Shown: positions 1-12,295 of the stretch, piece by piece
Position numbering within the stretch: position 1 is the stretch's first letter
Layout: the number at the start of each line of letters is the position of its first letter
Translations under genes and position numbers: made by a program
NCBI GenBank assembly: GCA_000499405.2
Contig: HG738137.1
Coordinates: 17,010,581-17,074,580 of the forward strand
Reading direction: 5' to 3'
Source of the DNA: Onchocerca volvulus
Taxonomy: Eukaryota > Nematoda > Chromadorea > Rhabditida > Onchocercidae
Length of the DNA: 64,000 nucleotides
Notes under the pieces: generated by a model
What the model saw: only the letters and a program-made list of their open reading frames with translations
The model's database searches: none
Told to the model about the DNA's origin: nothing

Positions 1-108
1 ATATAAAAAAATTTCTTTCCATTTCAAAACATGAGTCTCAATTTCTATTCCAAATTATCCAAATCTTATAAATAAAAATGTAAATCCGCACTGTTCCTAA
101 CGCCTGAT
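1..108. repeat. Copy of the receptor-block end sequence
   Basis: This stretch matches 11979-12086 and 16463-16570 over 108 bases with about one mismatch. In those two places it lies at the end of the receptor flank DNA, just before a broken receptor exon 1. Its presence at the very start of the window suggests that another member of the receptor segment family lies immediately to the left. After position 108 the sequence diverges into Helitron-like noncoding DNA. Confidence 0.8.
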
Positions 109-206
109 CTTTGGTAAATTCTCAACCGATTTTTTTCAAATTTTGATACAACTTTCTACTCCAACCGACCTTTTTAATGAGTTAATATGGTTACGTTTTT
201 TCACGT

Positions 207-264
207 GTCACGTACGTGACAACTAAAAATAAGTGAGAAGGCGGAGTTTATTGACCCCGCCTTC
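207..264. other. Palindrome plus GC stem-loop
   Basis: Positions 207-220 form a perfect 14-base palindrome (GTCACGTACGTGAC). Positions 237-244 (GAAGGCGG) pair with 257-264 (CCGCCTTC) around a 12-base loop. Such stems are typical of transposon ends, and Helitrons carry a hairpin near their 3' end. I could not find a convincing CTRR end beside either stem, so assignment to the Helitron fossil at 0.9-3.4 kb is only a suggestion. Confidence 0.5.
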
Positions 265-825
265 CTTTCATTGTCTTATTCTCCTTCTCCCCCGCATCTC
301 TCTATCCTTTTCTTCCCTCATTGTCCGTCTTCCCCGCATCTCTCCATCCTTTTTTCCCTCATTCTCCTTCTTCCGCGCATCTCTCTAACCTTTTTTCTCT
401 CATTCTCCCTCTTTCGCAACCTCCTTCTTCCCCCCACTTCTCTAATAACAGTAAATATATTACTTCCGCGCATCTCTTAATCCTTTTTTTCTCTCATTCT
501 CCTTCTTCCGCGCATCTCTTTATCCTTTTTTCTCTCATTCTCCTTCTTCCGCAATCTTCTTTCCCCATTTCTCTGATAACAGTTAATATAATTAATAATT
601 AGCATAGCGCATCTCTCTATCCTTTTTTCTCTCACTCTCCTTCTTCCGCAACCTCCTTCTTCCCCACTTCTCTAATAACAGTAAATATACTTCTTCCGCG
701 CATCTCCCTATCCTTTTTTCCTCTCATTCTCCTTCTTCCCCGCATCTCTCCACCCTTTTTTCTTCCATTCTCCTTCTTCCGCAACCTCCTTCTTCTCACA
801 CTTCTCTGATAACAGTTAATATAAT
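265..825. repeat. CT-rich degenerate minisatellite
   Basis: The stretch repeats a unit of roughly 40 bases built from TTCTCCTTCTTCC, GCATCTCTCTATCC and TTTTTTCTCTCA, about a dozen times with small changes. It also contains three copies of a CTTCTCTGATAACAGTTAATA-like or CTTCTCTAATAACAG-like spacer. The open frames across it are serine/leucine/proline-rich consequences of the repeat and are not genes. Confidence 0.85.
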
Positions 826-930
826 TAATAATTAAAAAATAATATACAGCAAAAAAGCATATAATTAAAAAACAAAAAGCTAAGAAAAAAGTAGAAGAAA
901 ATCGGATTTCAAAAAGCTAAAAAAATAAAT

Positions 931-1761
931 ATTTTATCAGTTCTTCCTGGTGCATCTAAAAAGAAGATTTCTTCAAGTCCCTCATTGATAGTTTGCATTT
1001 TGATCGTAAATGCCCTTTTGCTCAAACGTTACGTTAGGAATATTTGATTACACATCTGACAAAAGATCAATCGTGTCGTAATTTTGTTCGCGATGCAATT
1101 CTACATCGAACGAAGAAGCAACAAATCGATTCGGTGATGGCAATTCCAATTCATCGGGAACTTTATTCGCAATTTGTAAGCAAAAGTGTTCAATCATTAT
1201 TAACGCTTCGTTGTAGATTTCTGCTGTGAAAATTCATTTAATATTTGAATTTTCGCTGCATATTCAATCCAGAATATCTTCAGCATATGCGATTTACATT
1301 TCTCTCATAGCTGTGCTGTAGATGAAGGAGAGCAAACATTCAATATGATTCCAAAGAATGTAGGATTTTAATTTGAATGTAACGTGTTGCATTCGTCATT
1401 AATGCATACATTCCAATGTCTGCAGTTCTCCAATAAATTCAAAGCTTGACCATGCACTGCGGAAAGTAGCATGTGTAACACCGTTGACAATTTTTTATTG
1501 CTGAAGGAGGTTGGACCAGGCACATTTACTAACAACATGCAAAGGAAAAAGCATTCGTCTTGATTAGGATGACGGTGTATAATCTGCCTATCGTAGTTTG
1601 TTTGAATATGCCAGGTGTCCATAAACTGGTTCTCCTTACTTGAGTCGTTCAAATAACTTTCTATACGCCTTTCATGTATAATACGTGTGTAATATGATAG
1701 TAATTTCGCAAATACATCAATTTGACGTAATGTGAAATAAACATGCTGTCCATTCACCATT
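931..1761 (-). pseudogene. Helitron helicase remnant (Pif1-like)
   Basis: The 3' part of a Rep-helicase gene. The frame from about 1761 down to 1368 reads NGQHVYFT, QIDVFAK, HRHPNQDECFFL, MLLVNVPGPTSFSN, ALNLLENCRHW and CINDECNT, all landmarks of the region between the Rep and helicase domains of Helitron proteins. Lower down, about 1050-931 encodes VTFEQKGIYDQ and, after a frameshift, FFLDAPGRTDK, where the family normally has LDAPGGTGKT, the Walker A loop. The altered loop and several stops make it non-functional. The identification rests on motif recall, not a search. Confidence 0.8.
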
Positions 1762-2307
1762 TGTCGCCGAACTTCTTAATCGTGACAATAATAAGAGTTC
1801 TTGTTTTATCGTGTTGTTCTCGAATGTATAGCGGTATCTCAAACTTGGGTAATTAAACCTTTATTACAGAAATTTAGAAACACAATAACATACGAACAAT
1901 TACAAAACAATTATATCAACATAATAATTTAGATGACGATTTGTTAATATAAGAAAAGAGAATAAAGATATCATTAAAACCAAAAACCCAGACGGTGGAA
2001 CCAACCCTCTCCCTGTAAGCTTCCTTTGAAAAATGATGCACAAAGGTATCTTTGTAACATGATAATCTTTTCTTTGTTAGCGCTTGAGATAGCGTTTTTA
2101 TGGTATAATTTACAACAGAATGAAACAAAGGTTAAGACGTTTAACACAATCATATGGCAAGCTGAAGCAACTCAACAAAGCCATAAACTAAGCCATTTAA
2201 TTTGAAACAAAGAGATAAATTTCTTGCAACCATCAACGGTTACAATTTGCTTCTTTTAAAACAAAGAAATCACTTTTGTATGATCTTTCTCGCTTCTTTC
2301 AGCGACA
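1762..2307 (-). mobile_element. Solo BEL/Pao LTR with CCATT duplication
   Basis: A 546-base long terminal repeat in minus orientation. On that strand it starts TGTCGCTGAAAG and ends CGGCGACA, so it has TGTCGC/GCGACA inverted ends. It is flanked by CCATT at 1757-1761 and again at 2308-2312, a 5-bp target-site duplication typical of BEL/Pao integration. It aligns with the LTR at 13124-13657, sharing AAAAGTGATTTCTTTGTTTTAAA near its start and GGTTTAATTACCCAAGTTTG near its end. No internal element remains, so it arose by LTR-LTR recombination after insertion into the Helitron. Confidence 0.9.
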
Positions 2308-2600
2308 CCATTCCACAATTGCGTGTTTGCTAATTTACCGCCATCTCCTGCTGATCTTCTGTATAAAGGATTCCATCATTTCTTGCAACTGTATTGGATA
2401 TTAATGCTCGAGGATATCGCTTACAGCATTTTCCGTCTATCATGTGAATTTGGATTCAGTTTACCGCAAGTTCCATGTATCGTATTTTTTGTCATAACGT
2501 TATGATTTCTGCGCCGCCTTTCGTTTTTCCATTAAATTTCAGAGCCTTACAATAAAGACATACTTCAGTCATTGTGCTGATGAGAACATGCCGGCTCAAA
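2308..2600 (-). pseudogene. Helitron Rep-domain remnant
   Basis: On the minus strand this stretch reads MTEVCLYCKALKFNGKTKGG near 2.57-2.5 kb, like the N-terminal zinc-finger region of Helitron proteins. It then reads DGKCCKRYPRALISNT and RNDGILYTED near 2.44-2.36 kb, like the C(M)xDGKCSKRYP and DGYPLYRRR segment of the Rep domain. The bulk of the Rep core between these two pieces is absent, so an internal deletion occurred. The frame runs into the helicase remnant once the LTR insertion at 1762-2307 is ignored. Confidence 0.7.
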
Positions 2601-3129
2601 CTATAATCATCAGTTGGGTTGTACCAGAATGCAAAACAATTCAAATCGCGTGACTGCTGAACATGGAATCATGTTTTACGCTTATCAAGAAATACTAAAA
2701 GTGAAGTGGCACGATATAGTTTCAAAGGACGTCAGATATGTTTGCCACCAAAACGCTCCAATTCACAGATAAATGACAAAGATCACGCAGCGGCAGCAAT
2801 TGTTCGGAGTTTCAAGGGCTCCAGTTCGATAGTTCAAAGCGACGCAACAGCAGCAACAATTCAACAGTTCACTTGGATAGTATTCTTTTCTAACAGCGAT
2901 AAAGGAAATAATCCAACGATTAATTTAGCTAGATGTTCTCTGATAATTGTTGACGAATCACTCTCATCAATCAATAAAACTTTCTTAACAGCATTCATCT
3001 CTCATACAAGACACAAAATACCTTCCTCACCTAATGCTGACCTAGCCGAATCATAATAGCAAGAATCAATCTCCAATCCAACCAAACCACAAATCAAATT
3101 ATAAAATATCAGTTTGTTTTCCTTAACAT

Positions 3130-3361
3130 TAGAAAATGTTTATTCTCTTTTCTTTTTTTGCACTTCACCAGACTGAGCAACAGCAACGCATGTATAAAAA
3201 TATGCGCGTATTCCACTGCAACTTTGTGTCAACATTTCAAACCAATAGGTTAAGGACTTTCTGGTATTTAAGATCTTGAATATAGATAATGTGCGTGTTT
3301 AAGAACTTACGGAGGTTTAAGATTTTGAACAAACAAACACTGACATTTCTATTTATATAGA
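3130..3361 (-). repeat. Helitron 5' terminal region
   Basis: The minus strand starts at 3361 with TCTATATAAATAGAAATGTC and continues through GTTTGTTTGTTCAAAATCTTAAA to a box reading TACATGCGTTGCTGTTGCTCAGTC. The same layout recurs at 30892-31130 on the plus strand, and the start is seen again at 43418 on the minus strand. On the outer side (3365-3400) is a GC-rich near-palindrome, CCGGACACGC-GTA-GCGTGGCCGG, which belongs to the host or to an older repeat. Confidence 0.75.
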
Positions 3362-3729
3362 TTAGCCGGAGCCGGACACGCGTAGCGTGGCCGGCCCCCA
3401 TAGACTAACTGGATCGGCCATGCTCAATTTTCATGATTTCTTTGTGTATTTAATTTGGTGAAGCTAATAAAATAAATTGGAAGTAATTTCCGCTTTTCCT
3501 ATTTTATTAAAGCAATTATGCTGAAAAAATTATCTACGAAAATTTAGAAAATCATTTACAACCATATCAGTAAGTTAAAGCAAAAAGTACTTTCCAAGAT
3601 GAAAGTTGCAGCACTATAATTAGGTGTTTAACTGATCCAGTGAAAGTTTGCAGCGGAATGAGAAATTTGATATTTTAGAATGTAACATTGCTGTCTTCCT
3701 CTTTGTAGGCGATTATTAAAAAAATGGTA

Positions 3730-3965
3730 AAGTTTTAATGATCGAATATCTTAAAAAACAGATAAACTTGCGATACAATGAAAAATAAGTCATAATTGAT
3801 GTAATCAAAATCTGATTTTGATGTAATAAAATATGATTTGTTTTCTTCAGTATTGTTCACGTTCCAACAATTGTTGATATGATGATCATAGAAACAAAAA
3901 TGATGCTGAATGTGACATAGTGGGCCAACTCCCTTGCTTCCTTGTAATAAATCCATATTTGCAAC
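3730..3965 (-). pseudogene. Relic of receptor exon 1
   Basis: On the minus strand this aligns with exon 1 of the receptor genes (9889-10094 and 26042-26247). Matches include ATGGATTTAT..AAGGAAGCAAG, the ISTI stretch and LLHQN. Several small indels shift the frame and there is a stop after ISTIVGT, so it cannot encode the first two membrane segments. No following receptor exons were found nearby, so it is an isolated exon-1 fragment. Confidence 0.75.
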
Positions 3966-6313
3966 AAGCTTGAGAATTTTACAAATTTTTGTTCCCAAAA
4001 ATTTGCAATAAAATGAATCAAGATTTCCTTTTATAGTTTAGATAAAATCATAAAAATATTTTTTCTTTTATTTTCCAGCATACAATGGAAAAAAATTAGA
4101 AATTAAAGTGACAAATATAAGTAGGAAAGATCCGCAAAAATCAAAATCAGGACAAATACAGTTGCCAAAACAATAATTAGCAGCACTGATTCTATTGAGG
4201 ACCATGATTCTGGTAAAGGGGAAAAAGCGATTCTGATTTATTTGTGATTGTGGATTCTAGAATTGTTAGATTAGAGATCTTTTTTGTTGTTGTGACTTGA
4301 CTAGGTCAACATTAATCTTTATTGAGTTTACAAAATACTATAAACAATATCGCACTTTACAATCACAATAATGAGAAAAGAACAGTATGCGAGATCATGA
4401 CTGGCATAAATAATACCAATAGCGCTCCTTTAATGAATTGTTGCTTCTGCTTCGTTGAGATTGCTTGATATTGGCTGGGAACATTTTGCGACTAATACTG
4501 ATGTAGCAGAGCCTTTCGCTGATGTAGTTCTCTTGTTGCTGATGAACTGAAGATATAGACATTTGTAGACACTAAACAGCACTAGCTTTGATTAACTGAT
4601 CATAGGAATACTGAAGAGATTGCTGCCACCGCTGCTGGTGGTGTATTCAAGCACTGATAATGCTGTCCCGAAAGTTCCGCTTTTGTATGGTAGAGGCGGA
4701 GATTTATACATTAATCATACAGAAAAGATTGATCTAAAGAATAAGAGATAACTAATGCTTAAAACATTTAAACATTTAGTCCGTAAATTATTCGACAATT
4801 GACGTGATTGTAACCATTTGCAATCCAAAAGATCATGACATTAATTCCTATGCTATTCCAGATATATTTCACAATCATTTAAAATCCTTCAATGAAGAAC
4901 ATGACATTAATTCTTATGACATTAACATGTTTTACAACCATTTAAGATTTTTACAATCATTTAAAACATGTTTCACAGCCATTTATAATTCTTAAACGAA
5001 ACACAGGAGCATTATAAGCAGATTAGATGCTGAGAAACAAAACGTCATTGTACGCAATATAGATAAATGGCTTACATATATGAGATTACAAATTTTTTTT
5101 ATAAACAACGTTTGGATTATGTTGGTATTTCGGTTTACTGACATCACCAACTGATAAGGAAAACAGGAGCAATAATAGACAGAGTTTCTGCAGTACCTGC
5201 TCGATTTCTCCAAAAATCTATAGAACCAACGATTACTTTTCAATGAAATAACAATTTTGATTTTTTTTTTTTTTATCTTATTCAATAGAATCATGTCTAA
5301 ACTTCGAATCTTATAGACAGAAAAAGACTGAACGATTTCTGTCATAAATCTATAATGCGGTTAGATTTCATGACATACTTCGTCTTAAATTTTTTTTCTT
5401 GAATACTTTGTTTCCAAATGATGAATATGTAATAAATAATTTATTACAGTAGATCAAGCATAATGATATGAAGAATATTTCAGAAACTGCTACTTTCACA
5501 TCTTTTAAAACAGAATAAGTTAAATTATTTGATCACTAAAGGAATATATTCGAATGGATTTTTCATAAATTTAATTGAAACATTTATAAATTCCTTAATT
5601 CAACCCAAAAAAGCGTAAGAGTAGCAATATTTTCGAAAGCTATTTCTCAAACTCTATATATCTTTAATATCTTTTCTGAAATATTCCCCAAAGAAAATAT
5701 TTTCAATTACAAGTACGTGCTATTAAGAAATCGACAATTTGAATATCGAAAAATCCCGCTTCTGTGTCGTTTTTAGATTTATTCGATTTATATTTTTCGT
5801 CATTTATCACTTTTAAAGTATATTTAACTGATGCAATTGTCCAAATAATTTTCGCAAATTTTTTTAACCTTTCTTACTTGCAGGAACTTCGAAGACTTTC
5901 TGAAAAAAGTGAATTATATCTTCAAAATTCTCTGTATATCACTAAAAATCTTCTTCATTTAATATGTTCATATAATGTTTTTTTTTTTTTTAATCTTAGA
6001 GAAACAAGAAAATAAATCTTAAAATTTTTATCATAAAAAAAAAAAAAAAAAAAACACATGAATAATCGACCGGTCATTATATTAAAATTCTCTACAGTAT
6101 GAAGCGATATATTTTGAAGTAATTCGTAATTACAATGAATGCTGCCTCATCTCTTCCACGTTTCATTTCCTTCTGATGGTTATAAATTCTTCGGATAGAA
6201 AACAGAAAACTTATCTCAAACAGATTCTGTCATCATAGTCATCATCTGGCTGAGATTTTTTAAAATTGATTTAACTTTTCATATTTTGCTAGAAATGTGC
6301 CGAACGATTATTT
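3966..6313. other. Spacer without a recognised gene
   Basis: Positions 3966-5350 are AT-rich with a few longer frames, such as 117 codons on the minus strand at 4992-5345. None shows family motifs or splice-consistent neighbours. Short ACATTAATTCYTATG repeats occur near 4.84-4.92 kb. From about 5355 onward the DNA is the downstream flank of the receptor gene and matches the flank at 20577-22350, with an A20 run at about 6.03 kb. Confidence 0.6.
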
Positions 6314-9300
6314 TTACCGTAGTCTCTGAAAATTAAACAGCATTTTTGCAAAATAAAAGTGTATTAATATACTTACAAAATAATGGTTAGCTGCTTCAGT
6401 TCCCTTTAATTCTATAGCTTTCTGGCGAGTTTTTTGAGTAGTTTTCTTGACGTATTTTTCTACCCAGACTATAGCGATTGGTAAAGTTAATGCATATGAC
6501 GGAGTTTGTTGCACACCTGAATTTAAGTTAAATTTTCCACATAACTTTTACATACAGATACACGTATCTGAAAATTTTTCAAACTCTTGCTAATATCAAT
6601 GATATGTTGATAGCAAAATTTTCTGAATAAATTGAATAATTCATAGGACAATGGTATAATTTTAGAGAACAAAAGGCATCGATAATTAGCAATATTTGAA
6701 ATTCGTAATAAGAGAAGCTGCTTTCAGTACTCAACTTAAATATTCAGTGAGCGCAGTAAAAATTCAAGCCAAGCTTTTCAACTTTTCATTCCTCTCACTA
6801 TTTCCAAATAACTCCTCAATGTTTAATCTTAAAAATTTTTCCAAATAATTTGTATTTAATCCTTATTTTTGTTCCTCAAAATGTTTATTTTTTATTGTCT
6901 CCATTTTACTTAAGACAGAGTTAGTCGGAGCAAAGGAGATGCAGATGAAAAAGATAGTTAGTTGCACAGGAAATGTAGTTGTTAATCATAAAAAAAGGAA
7001 AATAAAACTAATAAGTATAACGAGATTGAAGTAGGCGCTACAGAGAAGGAGAAAATAATATGAAAGGAAACTAAAACAATTGAAAAAACCGAAATATTTT
7101 TTGCAACATAGGTATGACGAAATAATCAGAAACTTTTGTGCTTTAAAAAAAAATATTTCGATATAACCGAGCTTTTGATCTTTATGCTACTGTGTTGTGC
7201 TACGGTGATATAGAGTAAACAATTTCACTATAAAAAAGTTATCTGTTAAAGAGTACATTCAATCGTTTGCTCTGGTCGTATTCTACGAGCGGCGTTTTTC
7301 AATTTTCATCAAATTCTATCGATTTCCAATACCAATAACTCGTAGATAACTTTCCTACTATCATAAAGAAGCCCAAATTATCGGTTTTATTACTAACATA
7401 GTTGCGCGCCAGGTTCCATTTCGGAACAATAAACCTTTCAATAAATTTAAGTGCGATCCTTCTCTTTTTTCGCTGACTTAGCGATAACTTTTTTTTTGAA
7501 ATCATTACTATGGTGGGTAATGTGTCTATTATAAAACTTTGTGTGGCAAAAAATTATTTTTTTCTTTATTTTCATTTTGAGTAATCAATTTTTTACTAAT
7601 TTATTGTAGAAAGACAGCCGATTTACTGTGAATTCAATTACTGATTTGCAGGGCTAACTAACATTGTTCATAAATCAATCAATTTAGTTATAGTTTGCAA
7701 AACGAATGTATATTTAATTTTGATATTATTTACATTTCTAATAACTTCCTGATTTTATTCAAAACACTAGCTTCGTTTTATTTCTGTTAACTGGACTTAT
7801 TTTAATTCTTAGTCTACCTTATTTCGTACACTTGGATTTGTAAACGTTTACCTATTCACACATGCATGTTTTGCGGAAATTTGAAAAAATTCGAAATTAT
7901 GATTAGCACTGTGAAAGAAAAAACGAACTTTCCAAATAGATAGCAAATTGTTTGCGAGAAAAATTGAAGTCGATAGCAAAATGCAAAAAAAATGCGCCCA
8001 AATACAATGCCATAAATAAAGAATGAAATACTATCATTGGTGATAGTATTTGAATAGAATTTATATTCTCCAAAATTTGATAGCGATGTGATAAGTTGGC
8101 GTAAATTTTTTTGCAGTGAAATCTCTGAAATTTATTGCTAAAAAATCGTTCATTAACATACAAACGATTTGTAAAATTAGGACAAGTAGTTAAAACGAGG
8201 TTTTGATTCTCTCCTCATTTTTTAAGAGAGAAGATTGATTGAAATGATATAACGAAATCGGAAGTATGTAATTCATGTGAAGAATTAGAGGTAATTTAGC
8301 CAAAAGTATAACCAGTATTAATTAATATTTAACAGAGATTTCATGATGCATTCGTCCTTCTTCATAATTATAATAGCTTTAATATTTACACAAAGTATTA
8401 GTTAGATCACACAAGCATGCTATGCATGACTTAGAGTTAATTTCCCGAAAGATTTAAAAAATGCAGCATTTGCATCAGACCATCCGTTAATTAACCTGTC
8501 TATGGATGATTTACAGCTAGAAAACTAAGAAATAGTGAATTGAAATTGCCTTATTAATGAGAAATAAAACTGGAAAGGTTAAAACAGAAATGAAATCGAT
8601 GGTCATATAAAAGCCGATGACCACAGCAGCTTTTGTTGCGTTTCCGTCATTTGCTGTAGAACAATAAACTGCCTTTCTTGAATCGAACAATTTAAAGTCG
8701 CCAGCAATAAATAGAAAACTTCCAATACCAATGGCAAACTGAAATATCGTAATTAAGAAATATTTTTCAGATATAGTCAATATTACAAACTATTTTTTCA
8801 GGCTATATGCTGACGCATTCTAAACTTATTATTTGGCTACGCGTTGATCATTTCTTAGAATCAGTTGTCTGGCCAACTTATTAAGAGGCTTTTTATATTC
8901 ATCAAGATATAGCAAAATCAAAATTAGATGGCATAAATTTTAAATTATTGTTCTTTAATATTATGGAAATATTAAATAGAATTTATTTAAAATGATCGAA
9001 GTTAATTTTAATTCTTTTTCGCACCTGCGCTATGATAAGAATGACAGCGATACTTTTGCCGAATTTTTCGTATCTCGATGAGAAGTACGTAGCAAAAGCC
9101 CGCTCGATGACTATTGAAGGTATCGAAGCTGCATTTAAGAACAATGTCAGAGTAATCGGTGTTCGCATCATGAAACATTCCCATGGAAGTGCCATATATT
9201 CACACGGATCAGCGTGAGTCTTCCAATATGCCACTAATACATATGAATGGGCAAATATTCTGAAACAAACGAATAAATTCTTAATCCATTCTTCATTTTC

Positions 9301-10094
9301 ATATTTTTCGTTTCATTAGGTTTTTATGTTAAATATAATGTTCAGTTGATTATCTTCCTCCTCGCTTTTTCATTATTTGTTTCGCTATTTGTAATAGAAT
9401 GATTTTTTTGGTACTTGATTTGTGTAAAAGACGAATAAATTTGGTTTGAGAAATGATAAAAGTAATTTTGGTGATTTGACAAATCCTATATAATTCGGTG
9501 TCGATTCGTTTCATATCATAAAATACAGAATGATAATAGGTGATAAACAAAAGCAAAGTTCTTTCCGTCTCACAATTGCTGCAGAAAATTCTCTACAATC
9601 TTCTGCACCTGTTTGCTTGTTAATCATGTAGAATAAATTATTATGAAGAATAAGTAGAAAATTATTTAGAATCATATCATTTAATTGAAAGGAAAAATAA
9701 CTTCTGAGACAAAAACTACAGCACTATCACATTAATGTTACATTTCTATCTTCAAATTCTTCAGATTAACTGGTAATCTGAAGAATTTCAAGATAGCAAT
9801 GTAACATTATTGTCCTGCTGTTTGACTATAAAAAAGGGCAAATTTTAATAATTGAACCTTAAAAAAAAAAAAAAATAAAATCGGCAACCTCGCAATACAA
9901 TGTAAAATAAGCCATAGCTGATGCACGATAATCAAAATCCGAATATTTTGATGTAATAAAATACGATTTGTTGTCTTAAACATTATCCATATTTCAAGAA
10001 AAATTGCTGTCGTTGATATGACAATTACAGCAACAATAATGCTGTTAAATACAATACTATGTGCTAACTCACTTGCTTCCTTACATAAATCCAT
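6314..10094 (-). CDS. Seven-TM chemoreceptor, Sra/Srab-like (copy 1)
   Basis: A predicted G-protein-coupled receptor of the nematode Sra/Srab type, expected in sensory-cell membranes; the ligand is unknown. My model has exons 10094-9889, 9259-9025, 8738-8526, 8124-7929, 6516-6377 and 6325-6314. Phases close exactly and give 333 aa, the usual family length. Exon 1 carries TM1-TM2 (residues about 15-67). Exon 2 has DPCEY at 86-90 and IERAFATYFSSRYE from 120. Exon 4 has LSHRYQILENI before TM6. Exon 5 has TPSYALTLP in TM7 and a basic tail. The last coding exon is only 12 bases (Arg-Leu-Arg-stop). Three donors are weak (GTTGCC, GTTTTC, GTTCGT). A CAG about 20 bases upstream of the ATG may be a trans-splice site. 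Intron 4 is about 1.4 kb. Confidence 0.82.
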
Positions 10095-12091
10095 ATTTCT
10101 AATAAGCCTGAAAAATTTTAGCTTATTATTTCAGAAATTTATAATGACAAAAATTTGAAAATTTTGTAATATATTGCGGTAGAAATTTAAAGTGAATAAA
10201 GTTGGAACCGCTTTTGAAAAAAAGGCAAAAAATATAAAAAAATGTTTTACATGTATATTAAAGAAAGGATTAGAATTTAATTTGTAAATGAGAGGAGAAA
10301 AAAGGATTTGAATTATGATCAAGATAAACAGATTTGTCAAAAATTTAGTTAGCAGCTGCTCCAAAAAATATTTTATTACTTCACTAATTAACATTTATGT
10401 TGATATATAATTCTTTCCAGACGATTGTATGAATATGATTGGAGATTGAAAATGGTGTATGATGAAATTTTGGAATTATGCATCACCTAAGCTATAATTT
10501 ATTCATTAAATAGCATAAGAAATCACTGATAAAGTTGAAAATAAAACTGGTTAGAGGCACAAATGATTTTCACGAAAGAACTACAAAATTTCCGTCAACT
10601 TGTTAAATAACAATGTTTCTCCCACGAGCAAATATGAGGAAGGACTTATATTTTAAAGTTATTACGATTATCTTTCGGAAAAAGTAAATAACTTCATCGC
10701 CGGTAATACATTTTTTTCTAAAATCAGACCCACTCGCAATCACAATTTCATTTTTCCTTGATATGGCTTACAAATTCATTTAAGGAAAGATAAAAACAAA
10801 TAATTAAGTTGAACATTATTCACTTCCCTTCTTTTTGTATTTGTCCTTTTTTTTGCTGAATTATTATGTTCATTTTAGACATGTTCTATACATTGCGCTT
10901 TTTTGTTGTATATCCAAGAATTTTTGAATAAAAAGTATCGTCTCATATTTTGTCTTTTTATAGATCATATCGAGAATCAGGAACTAAAAAAATATGATGG
11001 AAAGTTATTCGGAAGTGAACTGAATGTAGTTACGTTGTTACTATTTATGTCAGAGCAACATTTATAACAGTGAACAACTATGATCAATGTTAACAAATTA
11101 AGTTACAAAACTTTTGCGATTTAATAACACTATTCCATTTCATCACCAAATATTTCTTCAAAATGATTGGTAAAAGTTGGCTCATAAAGTATGTCCAAGA
11201 AATACCAAAAAAAAGGGAAATCCAGAAATGGAAAAACAGAGGAATGCAGAAATGGTTTTGAAAATTATTACTGCAGAAGTAAGCATATTTATTGAAATGA
11301 AAGAGAAAAGAAATATAACTTTAAGTTAAATATAATAAACAAAGAAATGATATATCATAAATACTCCGAATTTCACTCTTTCAATTGTTGGTCTCAAGCT
11401 AAAATTTGATCTTTATGAATGTTATTTCGAAACGAAATTACACAACATTTCAATGAAATTCAGATTTGCAGAAAATTGTATGTGAAAAAGATTCAGCAAG
11501 TGGTATTGTATTTCGCAAAGGCAAAATGATAACAATAAAGTATAGTAAATGAGTAATTACAAAGACGCGCAGAATTAAAAAAGGAAAAAAAAACTCAGAA
11601 ATGAAAAAAAAAGGAATAGAAAAGGTTTTGAAGATTATTGATGAAGAAGTAAAACAAGTAAAGTCCGATGATATGTGGATTAGTTCTATCTAGCACTACA
11701 CACTGCAATGATATAATATTTAAAAGAATGAATTTTAAGAAAATTACAGTCTAAAATAAAGATTTTAAATTTTTGCAAAGGTTGTCGCATTGACAAGTAT
11801 ATATTTCAATTTTTAGCAAGTAAGCTAAGAATCAATTTCTCCCCAATCAAATTTTCAAATTTGAATTCGCTAATGCACACTTCAAATGAAAGACTATCGA
11901 CCTTTTAGTAATTGCACTGGACATATATTTTTATTAAAACGAAGTGTTACTGCAAACTTATGCTAAAAAAAATTTCTGATATAAAAAAATTTCTTTCCAT
12001 TTCAAAACATGAGTCTCAATTTCTATTCCAAATTATCCAAATCTTATAAATAAAAATGTAAATCCGAACTGTTCCTAACGCCTGATTCCTA

Positions 12092-12295
12092 ACAGGCAAC
12101 CTCGCAATACAATGCAAAATAATGCACGATAATCAAAATCCGAATATTTTGATGTAATAAAATACGATTTGTTGTCTTAAACATTATCCATATTTCAAGA
12201 AAAATTGCTGTCGTTGATATGACAATTACAGCAACAATAATGCTGTTAAATACAATACTATGTGCTAACTCACTTGCTTCCTTACATAAATCCAT
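12092..12295 (-). pseudogene. Broken receptor exon 1 (unit 1)
   Basis: The frame begins MDLCKEASELAH exactly like exon 1 of receptor copy 1 and keeps TM1. About ten bases are missing near its 3' end, so HQLWLILHCIAR becomes HYFALYCEVAC followed by a stop. No downstream receptor exons follow before the LTR at 13124 or on the left side. It is a duplicated exon remnant, not a gene. Confidence 0.88.

Larger units (their letters stand above)
900..3361 (-). mobile_element. Decayed autonomous Helitron
   Basis: A rolling-circle transposon fossil read on the minus strand. Its 5' terminus is at 3361, where the minus strand begins TCTATATAAATAG after a flanking A, as Helitrons insert between A and T. 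Downstream on the same strand come noncoding leader, a Rep-type stretch (DGKCCKRYPRALISNT, near 2.4 kb), helicase text (1368-1761) and a decayed Walker A (near 0.95 kb). Stops, frameshifts and a missing Rep core show it is dead. A solo BEL LTR sits inside it at 1762-2307. The 3' end is not resolved. Confidence 0.8.

Noticed and set aside
265..825. CT-rich repeats as a CRISPR-like or regulatory array
   Set aside because: Repeats are degenerate, lack unique spacers, and behave as a plain minisatellite in a eukaryotic genome.
9032..9217. Plus-strand frames opposite receptor exon 2 (also 25154-25363 and 35630-35968)
   Set aside because: Shadow frames of a well-supported minus-strand exon.
9350..9556. 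Frames in the first receptor intron (also 25496-25696)
   Set aside because: The phase-2 splice from exon 1 to the acceptor at 9259 gives the family text HCIAR-IFAHSYV; the intronic frames have stops in every joining frame.
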